In this document: positions 21,713 through 33,718 of the stretch, in pieces
Layout of the letters: each line of letters begins with the position of its first letter
How positions within the stretch are numbered: the first letter of the stretch is position 1
Source: Oryzias latipes
Taxonomy: Eukaryota; Chordata; Actinopteri; Beloniformes; Adrianichthyidae
Reading direction: 5' to 3'
Assembly (NCBI RefSeq): GCF_002234675.1
Contig: NC_019867.2
Coordinates: 31,376,614 to 31,440,613 of the forward strand
DNA: 64,000 nucleotides
Notes under the pieces: model-generated
Databases searched by the model: none
Seen by the model: the letters and a program-made list of their open reading frames with translations, nothing else
What the model was told of the DNA's origin: nothing
Position numbers and translations under genes: made by a program

Positions 21713-24705
21713 TCTTTCCTCCGTGCCGCCTGCTGCCTCTTCTTTCTACAAACTCCTAGAATAATGCAGTCATGCTTTGTGTCGTCCACCTGAACATGAA
21801 GTGTGTCCGTCTGAGATTTGAGGATCTGCTCCTCACAGACGTGGGGCAGGAGTCCAGCTTGAAAAAAACCTACTTTAGTTCTTTAGGGATCGGCAGCTTT
21901 TCACGTGACGTTTGTGGGCGACCGTAACATTCTGCTTTGACATGTTTCATGTGAAAGACAAGTATTTGACGCTTCCGCCTTTGTTTTAGCTGTGATCGAT
22001 GATAACATCAGTTAACGAGCAATTCAGTCACTTCAGTGTGTGATAATCAGCTGTGTGATGTTTCTGTACCAGTGTGTCATGTCAGAAACGGTTCTTTTAG
22101 CAAACACAGTGTGAAAGAATCGAGGTCCTCTGCCTCATGCTGCTAAACACAGGAATCCCCTTTTTCTGTTTTCTGACTGTTACAACACGGGGCCTGTTGA
22201 TTTGTGGGCAGTCCCAGAGATTTTTTCGGACAGTTTTTAACCACGCCGATAATTAAAGCCACCATAAATCAAGCAGAACCAAAGTGAGAGTCTTTGCAGG
22301 ACGAACTCTTCATGTTTTCACCAGTTAGGGAAATGCTGTGAAAAGATCTGTTTACAATCCCAAAGCAAAGATTTATTCAGACCCTGGAGGTCTGAATAAA
22401 TCTGGTTGAATAAAAGCTTGTTGTTTCTGCCGCGACTGACTTTGGCTTTGTTGTTTTTTAAATTTCTCTACAGTTCCTGGTCCTTCTTGTTGTTGAGGCC
22501 CGTCTGTGACCTCTCTGCTACCAGTCCTGTCCTAAGCTCTCCCTGGTTTGACTTTTCCTGTAAAGCTGTTTTGTTCTGCTGCTCACATCTTCAAAAGTGT
22601 CCGAAATCATCGCTGCACGGATGACAGCCTGTTCTGCAAACGTAATGGAGGGTTTGCAGCAGCAGATTGGAGTTTGTCTGCAGAGTTATGGTCTTTAGTT
22701 TGAAGGACTGTACTTTTGTCGAGTCGCTGTAACCACATGTTTGCCGTCAGCCGGGGTTCAGTCCAGCGCTTTAGCAGCTCTGCAGAGGTTTCCTCTGCCT
22801 TGTTTTCCCAACAGGTCTGGGCAGGATCCCTGTGAACCTGGTCTTTATGACCGCAGGCTGCTCGGAAAAGACATCACACTCAGAAACGCTAACATGTATT
22901 TGCTGGACGGAGCTAAATTTACATTTCTTTTTTTTTTCTATTCTCAGATGCAAAGCTGAAATATCACAGGTCTTCCGGTTTAACCCCTAGTGCTCTGGTG
23001 GGACCTTTCTGAGAATTCAATTTGCTCTAATAATTTACCTGTTAAACAGACATTTTGAGGCAATGCTTGATATCCATCTCATTATTACAACACCAGCTTC
23101 TTCTTTTTTTACAGATATGTTTTGGTGACGTTGCACAATAATTCCACAACCGTTCAAAAAACTCAATTCCGAGTGGTAAACATAGTATTTTTATGTTTAC
23201 TGCAAAAAAGAAAAAAAGACAGTTTTTATGTTTTAAGTCGAAAGAGCAAACATGTAGAGACAAAATAAACAAGTAAGACGAGGTCAAAACATGTGACATT
23301 TGTCCTAAAAAGCAGGCAAAGTTCCAAGGCTTTATTTCAAGGGATTTCACAGTGATGTGTTTGCCTTAATTTAAAATTTTCAAATCTTAAAACTTTTTAA
23401 AATCTTCACGTTAAACTTGGATTGGCATTCCTGTGTCATTGTAAACGGCCAATGGGATTGGCAAACTCCCCAGTGACGTCAGAGGCTACTGAGGGTCAAC
23501 TCTGTGGCAGAAACAGTCTGAGGGTGAATTCAGGACACATTTGGCTCACTTAAAAGTTCGTTAACCTCATTTACCCCAATAATCTGGAACAGGTTTTCAG
23601 TCTGAATACACCAAAGTGGTCCGGGACCAGGAACCACCCGTTTGTTGAGGTGATCTCGGTTTCAAACGGACTGAGCTCCAGTTCGCTCGGAGTGGACCAA
23701 CTGATCCAAAACGGCCACCGTAGCCAGTGGTCACATGATGTAAACAGAGTAACGGAGCTACAACAAGGCACAGCAAGTTATTGAAGTGAAGCATTGGTGC
23801 AATTTCAATAAGGAAGATCTGCCTCATCTTCAGGTACTCTGAGCTGCTGATTCATCACTCACACGTCACTCATCAATTGGTCTTCACTCTCAGCCAATGG
23901 CTGAAGTGCTCACTTTCCTCACAGCCAATCACAATCAATTTTGCACTTTCAAAATCACTGAAGTTTGTTTTTCTGCAGTCCAGACATGTCGCCAGCCCAC
24001 CTCCGCCCCGTTCTCCTCCTGGCTCTTTGATTCGGCGTGGCCTTCACCGCCATCAGTGTCTGGGGCCTCTTCATTTTGTCTGAGGTCTTCACAAGCATGC
24101 AAGAACCCAACCACCAAAGACTTCTGACTGTTTGTGCTTCACTATCAAATCTTTCAATCCCACTTTCAAGATCTCTCCAATTTGGAATGTGGTCGGATGA
24201 ATGCAGACCTGACATGCATTACTTCTCACTGTTTTCCAATAATTTATACATCATAAACACTTATCAGCGTCCCTTCTTATCCGTCGTCTCCTCAGTAACC
24301 GCCTTGCAGCACGACTCCACCGTACCAAAACAGAAAGTGTTGAACTTGACGTTTGAACAGACGTTCAGAACCGGTCGGCAAAACATTTCCACAAATCAGA
24401 AATGGTGCTTTATTTATTATACTCTAAATCATAATTGAATCCAGGTTTGAGCAGTCCAGATCCTGCGGTTTTTGAACAGGACCCGGTCCTAGGTGGTCTT
24501 AGTGTGAAAAATGCGGTGTCATGTTCCTTTAGTGCCCTCGCCAATTGGAAGCTGTGAATAGGAAGCCAACTTCAGCGTTGTGATTTGTCCAGCCTATTCT
24601 AAGCTCTTTAGAATAAAAAAGCGGTTTTGGAACCTCAGAAGTGACTGATCAGCCAACTATAGCTGCTCCTCAAGAAGCTATCAAACCACAAGGCCACTAC
24701 TGGAA
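21713..24705. other. intergenic, no gene seen
   Basis: No supported gene. At 22377-22407 the sequence TTTATTCAGACC / GGTCTGAATAAA forms a short hairpin around CTGGA. Between about 23.6 and 24.5 kb several blocks look like a decayed DNA transposon, but I could not pair its ends. Confidence 0.4.
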
Positions 24706-24851
24706 TCATTCATTCATTCATTCATTCATTCATTCATTCATTCATTCATTCATTCATTCATTCATTCATTCATTCATTCATTCATTCATTCATTCATTCA
24801 TTCATTCATTCATTCATTCATTCATTCATTCATTCATTCATTCATTCATTC
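24706..24851. repeat. (ATTC)n microsatellite, about 36 units
   Basis: An uninterrupted 4-bp array, CATTCATTCATT. It reads in frame as repeated FIHS-type peptides but is not a gene. It abuts a LINE tail. Confidence 0.95.
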
Positions 24852-24975
24852 TACTTCCATTTTGTCCCTTCCGGGGTCACTGGGCGGCTGGAGCCTATCC
24901 TGGCCACTCGTGGGCTAAGGCTGGGGACATCCTGGAGAGGTCGCCAGTCTGTCGCAGTACTGGAGTCGGTGTATT
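24852..24975. mobile_element. microsatellite-linked LINE tail
   Basis: CCGGGGTCACTGGGCGGCTG followed by GAGCCTATCCTGGCCACTC and GGTCGCCAGTCTGTCGC. A related block (GGGGTCACAGGGTTACTGGA) follows the CATC array near 51820. Such blocks next to tetranucleotide arrays are commonly 3' ends of fish LINEs. The family is inferred. Confidence 0.5.
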
Positions 24976-26177
24976 TGGAAGGTTTTTTGCTGTTTTGTGA
25001 GGAGATGATGCATCAGGTGAACTCGGTCTTTGCTCAAATGACCCATCTGTCCAGCCAACTCTCTGAAAGCCCCAGCTCTTTCAACATCACCTTTCCTGGG
25101 GGGCCTTTACACTCTGGAACCGTTCTGCAGTGATTCTGGTAGTCTCCTTTTCAGTCATGTATTTATGCAGCACCTATTCAATCAGATAAATCCAAAATAA
25201 TCCACACCAAGACTGTAGAGGCAAATCATTTCTCCTCTTGCAGTCAAAAGGCTACTTTGAGTCAACCCTTAAGTCATTGTTAGAACCCCCCCCCCCCCCC
25301 CCCCCTGACCATGCACGTCCTGCAACTGTTTGTCTCTTGGATCCAGATTGAAGCAATGCTGAGCCTTCAGATGAGTCTTGCATCCTGACTGCTGACAAAG
25401 CTGCTCTCACAGGGACGATTCTGGGAGGTTTGAGTGAGCCCTTCTAGCTTCCACACTGCAAAAACCAAATCTCAGGCTTTATTCAGACTGGACACATTTG
25501 GTCCGCTTTAAGTGATAATCCTAATTCTGACAGTCTGGAATTAGGTGTTTGCAGGTTTTCCATCGTGTTGGGATGCAAAAAAACCCGTTTGTGAATCCAG
25601 ACTTCAGATTTCAGAGAGTTTTTTGTGTCTGCAACACACGTCTTTCTTTAATCTCTACGAAAAGAAAAGCATTGTGTTGTTCTCCTAAATAAAATTTGAA
25701 TGTGCCGGTGCCTCCAGCTGTTCATAAACTGTAACTGAATGTACAGACCGAGCAAAAACGTCAGTCTCAACACAAACACGTGTGTGAGAAGTGGTTTCTT
25801 TTTTCAAACGAAGCTGTTAGCTCTATGACCTATGATCACATGTGTCTGTGACAGACACATGTGATCCAAGTCTGTATGATAATGTCCAGAATCCAGGAGG
25901 ACGGAGGCACAAAAACAGGAAGTTAAGTGTGGGTTAGGCTGCACGAACATCAGGGTTACCGCCTCTGTTGGACTCTGTTGTCTTTGCGTCAAAAACCATC
26001 ATCCCATCTGTAGAAGAGTCGCCGGTTTTAAGTGGAGGGGGGGGCGGCCGGCTCCTCCTCCTGTTCGTCCACATGTCTCCAAACCATGGATGCTCTCTGC
26101 TCGTCTATCCTTTTGGACTGAACTCTCTGGAGAAGACAGAAGAAGTCCTCCTGAGCCTTGGGAACTGGAACCATCAT
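24976..26177. other. intergenic, downstream of GoLoco gene
   Basis: Presumed 3' flank of the GoLoco gene. Holds a poly-C run (25287-25304) and a perfect palindrome (25834-25866). No other gene supported. Confidence 0.45.
25834..25866. other. 33-bp perfect palindrome
   Basis: GATCACATGTGTCTGT, one G, then ACAGACACATGTGATC: sixteen-base perfect arms around one base. Perfect short palindromes of this length are unstable and uncommon by chance. No gene or element ends here that I can see. Confidence 0.9.
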
Positions 26178-28759
26178 TTAATCCAGGTCTGGAAGGGAGC
26201 ACCTCTGATCCTCCATCCTATCAGACTGCAGACAGGCGGGGACACGTAGAACAGACTCAACAAGATCAGGAAACATTTTCCACCATCGTCTAAATCATCT
26301 TTGTGTTTATTCTCTGAAAGATCTACGTCGACAGCACATGTGGTCACGTTGGAACTTCAGCAAACCAGCCTTCTAGGTTCATTCTTTTAAATCAAAGCAG
26401 AAAAGATGTTTGTTATATAAATGAGGCAGGTTAGTTTGCCTTTCATATGAGAAAAAGAGTAAAAGTTTAGAGTTCAAAAGCGGACTGGAAAGAACATTTC
26501 TGCAGTTTCACTCTGTTTTAAAAACTGGTAAAACCCCTTTAGCAAGGCAGTGTGCTAAATGTGACTAATTCTAAGTATTTGTCGGTCATCTTTAGTCCAG
26601 CCTGCATCTGAGTGTCAATCAGTGAGTGTCCAGACTTGCTGGTGACCCAGTGACTGTGTGCTGGTACCTGGTAGTGTATGAGCATGCAGTAAAAGTCCAG
26701 AGCCTGATCGCTGCTGCAGGCCCCACACAGGGAAGCAGCATCCCGGTCAGGCAGAAGGCTGAGGCTGGCTCTCTGGTCGTCCAGTCTTTGGCTCTGGGAC
26801 TCCAGGATCAGGTCCAACAGGGCCTCTGCCTCCCCCTGTTGGTTGCTTCTCAGCTAGAGCGACAACAGACGGAGCATTTATCCGTTAATCTCCCTTCAGG
26901 GAAAATTAGATTCTTTTGAAGACTCAGACTTGGCGGTAAAGCAGAACTATGCAGCAGAACGACTGTGTTTTGTCTGCTTGTCTCTGTAGAACCCACGGGA
27001 ACACACACACTGACTGGAAATCAGCCTCCTGTAGCCCCTTGTGCTATGCTACGGGGGTCAAGATGACCATTGACGTGTTCTCCCTACCATGACAAAGGTG
27101 GATAAAGGTGGAAAGATTTCATGTAATCCATGGACACCAGTGAAGATCACAAATCATTGAAGAAAAAAGGTTCAGAGCTCTGTCTAGTGCAGGGGTGTCA
27201 AACATACGGCCCGCGGGCCGAATCCGGCCCGCCAGAGGGTTCAATACGGCCCAGTTATGAAGAGTAAAAATTATAAGAATGTTTAAAAAAACAAGCATGT
27301 TTCTGGTCCATTCCCATGGCGAGTTATGATTTTTTAAAGAAATTACCGAAATGCGCAATTCCGCCACTAGGGGGAGCAAAGGCTGAGCAAAACAGGTGAA
27401 ACAGCATATCTTTGCACCTGCCAAAAGTGAAACCTAACGGCTCTGTGTCTGAATCAGATGTAGTTTGGTTCCCCGCAAGCCCCAATGCTGTTACATTGTC
27501 ATCAGAATGATTCATCAATGATGAAGTGAAGTGCTGAGTTTTCCAGGAAAAATGTACAGAGATTTATTTGTTTACGGAGTTGAATGCAAAACCTGCGTGC
27601 TTGTTATGTCATCAACAGATGGCAGTGCTCAAAGAATTTAGCACCACTTTGAGACAATGAGGAAAGTTTCACCATTTGCAGTTAAGAAAAGAGAGGATTT
27701 ACCAACTAAAAGCTGGACTGAAGAACAACCGTCTGGATTTACTGCAGCGTGACGTCAGTGATGGAGCAGTAACAGACACCTTACTGCAGACGAGTTGGAG
27801 CAAACATCCAAACCATTTTCAGATGCTGAACCTATTGAAAAATGCTGAAGGCTGCAGAGGTCTTGTTCCCCAGAAAGCAGTCTGTCAAGGATTATGATCA
27901 CAGATCCAACATCTCTGAGGAGACTTGGGCGCCATATTAAGGAATCCAGGCATTTATTGTATTTTCAGTCACTATTAATGAAAGCACAGATACAGATATT
28001 GCACAATGGTGCATATTTCTTAGAGGTGCTGAAGAAACCGTCACAGCAGAGTTTCCTTGGGATCAGACGCCCCCGAACCAAAATTAGTTTGACACCCCTG
28101 GTCTAGTGGGTCTAGATGACCCAACTCCTAATGTTAAAGTACCTAGGACAGCACAAAGGTTAATCATTCAGAAAAGCAAAAATGAAGAGCCAAAGGAAAA
28201 GCTGGAGCCTCCTCTTCTTTACTTTTGATTGATGGAAACAGAGCGAGCCGAGGTTTTTCAGCAGCGATGTTAGAACTGCACTTTCCTCAGACATGTCCCA
28301 CCAATACTACAGCTTAGTATTAAGAGGTTTCCTCCTTCACTGTCAGTGTGAACGTGTTTCTGTCTCTTTGAAAGGATCCTGACTCAATAGATGTCGAGTT
28401 AAACCGTGCTGAACTTGTGTTTCTTTTTCCAGCTCACATTGTAAATCTGTGCATGAACCTTTCTTTACCTTTCTCTTGACTGGGGTGGATTTGTTTCTGG
28501 AGTTTGGTGCCGAGCCAAGGCTCTGACCCCGGGGTCTGCTGGAGCCCGACCGGCCCTCAGAACCAGACGTTGCTGCAGGAGGCACGAGCCCTGCCAAAGC
28601 TCTGAGGGGGGAGGCGGAGGGTTTGCTGGGGTCTCCCAGTCCTGGGCTGCTGCTGTAGTGAGCTTTTGGAGAGCATTTGAGCCCCGCTCCTCCAGTTCTC
28701 CGACTCTTGTGCGCAGTTGGAGCGGTGGAGGACAAGCTTGAATGCTCTTTTTCAGCCAT
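26178..28759 (-). CDS. two-GoLoco-motif G-alpha regulator (GPSM-like), 174 aa
   Basis: Three exons: 28759-28469, 26853-26668, 26225-26178. Junctions are phase 0 and give 174 residues. The first exon (from MAEKEHSS) is Ser/Pro/Arg-rich and shows no domain. Exon 2 encodes GoLoco motif 1 (ALLDLILESQSQRLDDQRAS) and starts motif 2 (DFYCMLIHYQ), which exon 3 finishes as SDRMEDQRCSLPDLD before the stop. The arginine of the DDQR/EDQR core, which contacts nucleotide in known GoLoco-G-alpha complexes, is present in both. GoLoco proteins bind GDP-bound Gi/Go alpha and block nucleotide release. Motif wording resembles GPSM1/GPSM2 (RLDDQRAS, MLIKYQS) while size and layout resemble GPSM3 or PCP2, so the symbol is left blank. 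The start is the first ATG after the acceptor-like site near 28830; an upstream exon cannot be excluded. Intron 1 carries nested transposons. Confidence 0.8.
27035..28163. mobile_element. piggyBac-like MITE, copy C, split by a hAT insertion
   Basis: Left part 27035-27181 begins CCCCTTGTGCTATGCT. The right part resumes at 28109 (GGTCTAGATGACCCAACTCC) and ends GACAGCACAAAGGTTAA. Removing the hAT element and one copy of its target duplication restores the usual MITE layout, proving the order of events. Confidence 0.85.
27190..28100. mobile_element. hAT element with 8-bp target duplication
   Basis: Ends are CAGGGGTGTCAAAC and its inverted partner GTTTGACACCCCTG. The exact 8-bp duplication GTCTAGTG flanks it (27182-27189 and 28101-28108), which is diagnostic of hAT. 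The 911-bp body has plus-strand pieces (frame-broken, about 27535-27900) that resemble the BED-finger region of hAT-derived proteins such as the GTF2IRD2 transposase-like part. It is decayed and not coding. Confidence 0.85.
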
Positions 28760-29277
28760 GATGGTTCTGGTGCTGTTTGTGCTGTGCAGTGTGGACCTAT
28801 CGGGTGAATCAGAAACACCTGGACAGGTGACAGACAGTAGAATGTGAGACACTGACACAATCATTCATCCTTCTTCATATCATCTTCTGGAGTTGCCGTC
28901 TTTCTGTCCTGAATGGAGAACGTAAAGGAGTTGCCATGGCAACTTGACCCGCTTTGCAGCTTTTTCAGGTGACCAACGCCCTTTTTTCTCAATGACCTGC
29001 TCCACTAGAAGGAACTGATCTGAATCCACAAGAGTGAAGGTTGGTTTGGTGAGTTTGAGGAGCAAAGCTCTGACTTCTGTGGGGAACTGGAGCCGAGTCC
29101 GTTTGTCATGTGACCTGTGGGCGGGGTTTCTCATCTGTGGCCTTCAGATGCCACTAGCCTGCGTGTGACTCCGCTTTAACAAACCTGGTTTAGCTGTGCA
29201 GACGCCTCACATCCACAGTCAGGAGAGGCAGCAGTGTTTGAGTCCAGGAAATGTGCTGGCTGGACGCTCTGGTCAGT
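28760..29277. other. upstream of GoLoco gene
   Basis: An acceptor-like site (CTGTCCAG, minus strand) near 28830 suggests a 5' untranslated exon further right. An unrecognised minus-strand open frame at 28880-29134 is possible but unsupported. Confidence 0.4.
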
Positions 29278-29699
29278 AGGCCATGTTACACCTCACACTA
29301 GGTACATTTTGCACATTTCCTCGTATGAAATTTTAAGTATTTTGTGATAAATGCGTGATATATGTAATTCACAAGTATTTCTTGCATTTGTCACTTGTAG
29401 ATCACGTATACGGCGCACGCATCACATTCAAACTATGTAACTGATGCACGAATCACCAATGAATTGCAGATAAACATCACAATAATCACACGGTTCATGT
29501 TCTACGTTGGTTTACGTGTTCTTCGTGTGGTTTATTCGTACTTCTTCTGTCGTTTAAACGTGGTTCATTTCTGATCCATCTGTGAAAATTTCACCTAAAA
29601 CCCAAAACCTTTCACACTTTTCCACTTTTTTTTTACATCTGACCAATTTTCATCCGTATAATATGCACAAAATGTACGTAGTGGCTGTGGTGCAGAGTC
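29278..29699. mobile_element. GGCCGTGT-family MITE, copy 2 (shortened)
   Basis: Starts AGGCCATGTTACACCTCACA and ends ATGCACAAAATGTACGTAGT plus GGCTGTG, which pair as long inverted repeats. The interior shares ATCACGTATACGGCGCACG with the other copies but lacks about 200 bp. Confidence 0.75.
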
Positions 29700-29795
29700 T
29701 GTCCTGATTCACTGATATCTAAAAATGTTACATTTTAATCCAGTAATGTCTGTTTCTAAAACTCTTCTCTGCTCCTCTGTGGTTAAATTAGATGC

Positions 29796-30008
29796 TTAAC
29801 CCTTGTGCTATCCTAACGTTGGGAGTTGGGTCATCTAGACCCACTAGACAGTGCTCTGAACCTTTTTTCTTCGATGATTTGTGATCTTCACTGGTGTCCA
29901 TGGATTACATGAAATCTTTTCACCTTTATCCACCTTTGTCATGGTAGGGGGAACACGTCAATGGAAGGGGGGGGTCATCTGGACCCCATAGGATAGCACA
30001 AGGGTTAA
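29796..30008. mobile_element. piggyBac-like MITE, copy D (complete)
   Basis: TTAA on both sides, ends CCCTTGTGCTATCCT and AGGATAGCACAAGGG, about 209 bp between. Confidence 0.9.
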
Positions 30009-31690
30009 TGGTTATTGCTAGGGTAAAAAACGCTTCTATTAAAGTTATTCTTAAGCCAAAGTCATCTTTATATGTCAAATAAACTGCATACACGATATAC
30101 AGCACAGATGGAATATCTTTCCTCTCAACCAAAAGTGCAAGCAGCCTATAAAAATAACTATAACTATAACAATAACAGCAATCTAAAGAGGTCAGTTTAA
30201 AAGGTGACAACAGGGCTAAGAAACAGGAAGTAGACGAGTGGGTGGTGGCAGTCTGTGGTTAAAATGATGTCCTGGTGCAGGTGGAAACGTTTTTTTTAAG
30301 TTACAAGACTCAATATTAATTAATGAAATTATGAAATAGAATATGAATTTGGGTTTGATCATTATTTCTTTAGCTTAGGGGCAGAAAAGCTCATACAATA
30401 GAAGAAATAAACATGTGATTCTTTGCTGATTTTGTAGATTTGCCCACTAAAAAAGAAAGTCTGTCATCCCAATGGTTCATTTGAAGAGTTAGATAGACTC
30501 CAAACTCTCAGATGTGTAAAGACTAAAGAAGTAGACTACAAAACTGTCAACAAGAAGCTGGGGGTTACCATGACAACAGTTGGTGCAACATGACCATCAA
30601 TTCAGCTGTCTTTGGCTTGGATCTGAATTCAGAAATCGGTCACACGTTTGGTGCTGCCTGGCACAAAGGCGCTGGACTGCATAAGTGATGTTTTCTAGAC
30701 CTGAGCAGAGGTCAGAGAAACATCTAAATCCAAAAAATGCAAGAGATCTGAAGCTTCAGCAACAGTTTGCACTGCTGGAGACCAGCCTGAGGATTAGCCA
30801 ACAAACAGCAGAAGTAGGTCAACTGCAACACTGCAGCCCGGAGCATCTAATCACATTTACAACACAAAGACCCCCACTCACTCGCTGATGAATGTGTCCC
30901 CGAGTTTATCCGCCTCAGAGCTCCATTCAGGGTGATGCGCCCCCTGGTGGCTGCAAAAGGAAAGAGAACACATCAAGAAGAAAGCAGCAAAGTAGAATTT
31001 TTATAACGGCTGTTCCCAAAGTGATCATGAGATGAAGATTGTCACTCACAAATTGCTTCTCTTCTTACAGTTTGGACCTCAGGTCTGAGGTGAGGGAGGA
31101 AGAATCCGGCGTCCACTTCAACACTTCTGCCACGGAGAGACAGCAACGCACAAAGTCCAAGTGTCCAAAGTTTTTCCAACCAAACTTTCTTCAAAGTTTT
31201 CCCCTCGACTTCTGTCCACATCCCATGCATGGATTCTTCCTCCTCCTCCTCTTCCTCCTGTATTTTGTCCCTTTTGCAGTTGCTTGTCGTCTCCCGGTCT
31301 TATCAGATGAGCTTGTCAAAGCGCACACACCGTTAACAAGAGAGAACACCCCCACCCAACTCACAGTCCGGGCTTACATCACAGTAACCATGGAAACCAA
31401 AGGGAAGGCCTTAAAATCCCGCTCTCCTCCACTGTGTCCAAAACACACATGCACTCCCATGCGCACGTGCACACACACAGACAGGCCTTCAAACGCATAC
31501 ACAAACACACACACATACCAACACACACTCCTTCATTACTTTGAGGGCCCCACTGGGAGATCTTTGTGTGAACCCCAACTTCTGCCGTGGCAGGAGGGCT
31601 GCAGTAAACAATTGTGACAGCAGGTGATAGCAGAGAGTCACTGTGAAAAAACTGAAAGACATGCGTTCCTGCAGTCAGGACCATCTGATG
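30009..31690. other. intergenic, no gene seen
   Basis: Holds CA-rich tracts near 31440-31530 and a long but unsupported plus-strand open frame at 31039-31617 whose composition follows these tracts. No domains recognised. Confidence 0.4.
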
Positions 31691-32584
31691 TAGGTACCAA
31701 AACTGTTTGGCCTGGAATAAGCGTTCGGGGTCTGACACTAATGATGACGTCACACTACGATAACCACAGTTGGACAAACTAGCCTCGAGATATTTTTATT
31801 TCACGTTTCCTTTTGTAACCCAAAGTTCTTTTCCCTCGTACTTGTCTCTGACATTATTCTTTGTAATGTTTATTGAAAGATTTTGCCAGAACCCACTTTG
31901 TAAAAAGGTCTGTGGCTGTTGGAATGAACCTGCTGCTCCACGCCAGAGTACCGTGTCTCTGAGCACAGCAGCCGGACTCGTGGCTTTGTGTTCGCGGGCC
32001 GGGGGGGTTGCTTTGTTAGCGTGTGCGGTCTGGAGAAGGGTTCGGACCGTTCAGGAGAGCCGTGTCTCCTGGTAGAACTGTATCTCCAAGCAGAGGTGCG
32101 GCTTTGGGACAAGCGGAGGCGGCTTTTAAATGAGCTGTCCTGAGAAACTGTGCGAACAATCATGTGAACTTGTGTTAGCAGTCGGGTCCGGACAAAGTAA
32201 AGGCTGATGTTATTCCCGTTTAAGTCCCTCCACGTCTAAATGTAGTTAGCACCTATTAACCTAATCCTAACCCTTCTTCTGGGTCCATTCTGCCAATTAT
32301 AAAGCACTGGCCGCACAGATTTAAAAAACTATAAGCAAACATGCACTTAATAATAATCATAACAACAATAACAGCCCGTTTGAAGATCATCTCGCTCTAT
32401 GTTGGACCTTTGTTTGTTTACCACGTAACTTATAATTTCTTCTACTACTCCTGTACCGTATGTTGTTAGGACTAATCATATTGTACACGTCATTGGACCA
32501 GCAAACAGCCAATCAAATAGTGTGCTGTCATTAGTCGCAGGCCCCACCGAACACTTATTGCAGGCCGAACAGTTTTGGTACCTA
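31691..32584. mobile_element. DNA transposon with about 54-bp inverted repeats
   Basis: The left end TAGGTACCAAAACTGTT and the right end AACAGTTTTGGTACCTA are exact inverse partners. The similarity continues inward for roughly 54 bp with few mismatches (GGCCTG, AATAAG, GTTCGG, ACTAATGA). The interior of about 790 bp has no transposase. The target duplication is not obvious, so the superfamily is open. Confidence 0.8.
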
Positions 32585-33718
32585 CACCGAGAACTTGGAA
32601 GCAGAAAATGTCCTGGTTTTTTTGTGCTCTGATATTTCTAGCTGCCTAGTCATTTCAAACAAACTCACAATTTCACCAAAACGTGTTGATGTGAATGTTT
32701 CAATTTTTCAGAGACGCACACCTTTGTGTGTCCAAGGAACCCCTTTGTTGGCAAAAAGGCTGTTCTGCTCTGCAGAAGTGACTCCCTCCTTTGAAAGTCA
32801 CACATCATGACCCAAAAAGATCATTTTGAGATGGTTCATCTTCAAATAACTTAAAGAACAGGTTTAGTTACAGAATCCGGCTGGTTTTGTACCTTTGTAA
32901 CCGTGATTCTCTGGGACAGTGCAGTTTACAATAAAAACACTTTTTTCTTGTATGCATGTTGTTAGGAGAAAAAACTGTCACTTTTTTTATGATCAATTTT
33001 TTGACTTTGTTTAATTTCAAACATATTTAAAAATAATAAACCTCTCCATGGTGAGAAGAGCATCATGGGTAATCTCTCTCCTTATTGGAGCTGGAATGTT
33101 GATGGGGTTGTGTTCAGACGTGACTGCTGGGGCCAACGGGGTGGGGGTGGAGGGTTAGAGATAAACACACTGAAATAAACTAAAGAGCCTCCAATCAAAG
33201 ATGGACCGGGCCTTAAGTCCGGCTCCAATAGAGATGGTTCTGCTGCCTGCACATCTCCAGCAAGCAAATATAACTTAATGAGCTAAATAAATAATTAAAA
33301 CTTGGTTTGGAAGTGATAAAAACACATTTCTAGCTGCAAACACGCAGAGTCAAAAACTCTTCAGGTGGATTTCAAAGCCTGATCTGAGTCAGCAAAGCAT
33401 CGAGAGTCTGGAAGCCATCACTGGGAACTCTCATAAGCTCTCCGAGGGGCCCAAACATGAAGGACTCGGAATTAAAGTCCTGAAATTGAAGCTGAGTTCT
33501 ATGTTGAAATGGGAGCCAGTGGAGTCATTTTGCTGGTGTGAGTAAAAAGACGTGCAGAACGTTCAGAACAGCCAACACTGTTTCCATAATCCAGGCATGA
33601 TTTTGTCAATTTCCATGCGGGAACCTCCCAAATGGATAAATAAAGTTGTCTATCTATGAAGAGATGAACGGCTGAATAATCAGTCCACGTTTAACCAGAC
33701 ACAGCTGTTCCTGCTTCA
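32585..33718. other. intergenic, no gene seen
   Basis: AT-rich, no supported coding or repeat structure. Confidence 0.45.

Noticed and set aside
24641-25000. 119-codon frame with repeated FIHS
   Set aside because: It is the ATTC microsatellite read in frame.
28880-29134. Minus-strand frame upstream of the GoLoco gene as its first exon
   Set aside because: No donor that would join 28759 in frame and no similarity to GPSM proteins; an untranslated first exon is more likely.
31039-31617. 192-codon plus-strand frame
   Set aside because: Its second half is CA-tract translation (THTCTPMRT-like) and the first half has no recognisable pattern.
31870-32163. 97-codon minus-strand frame
   Set aside because: Lies wholly inside the 31691-32584 transposon and has no transposase similarity.
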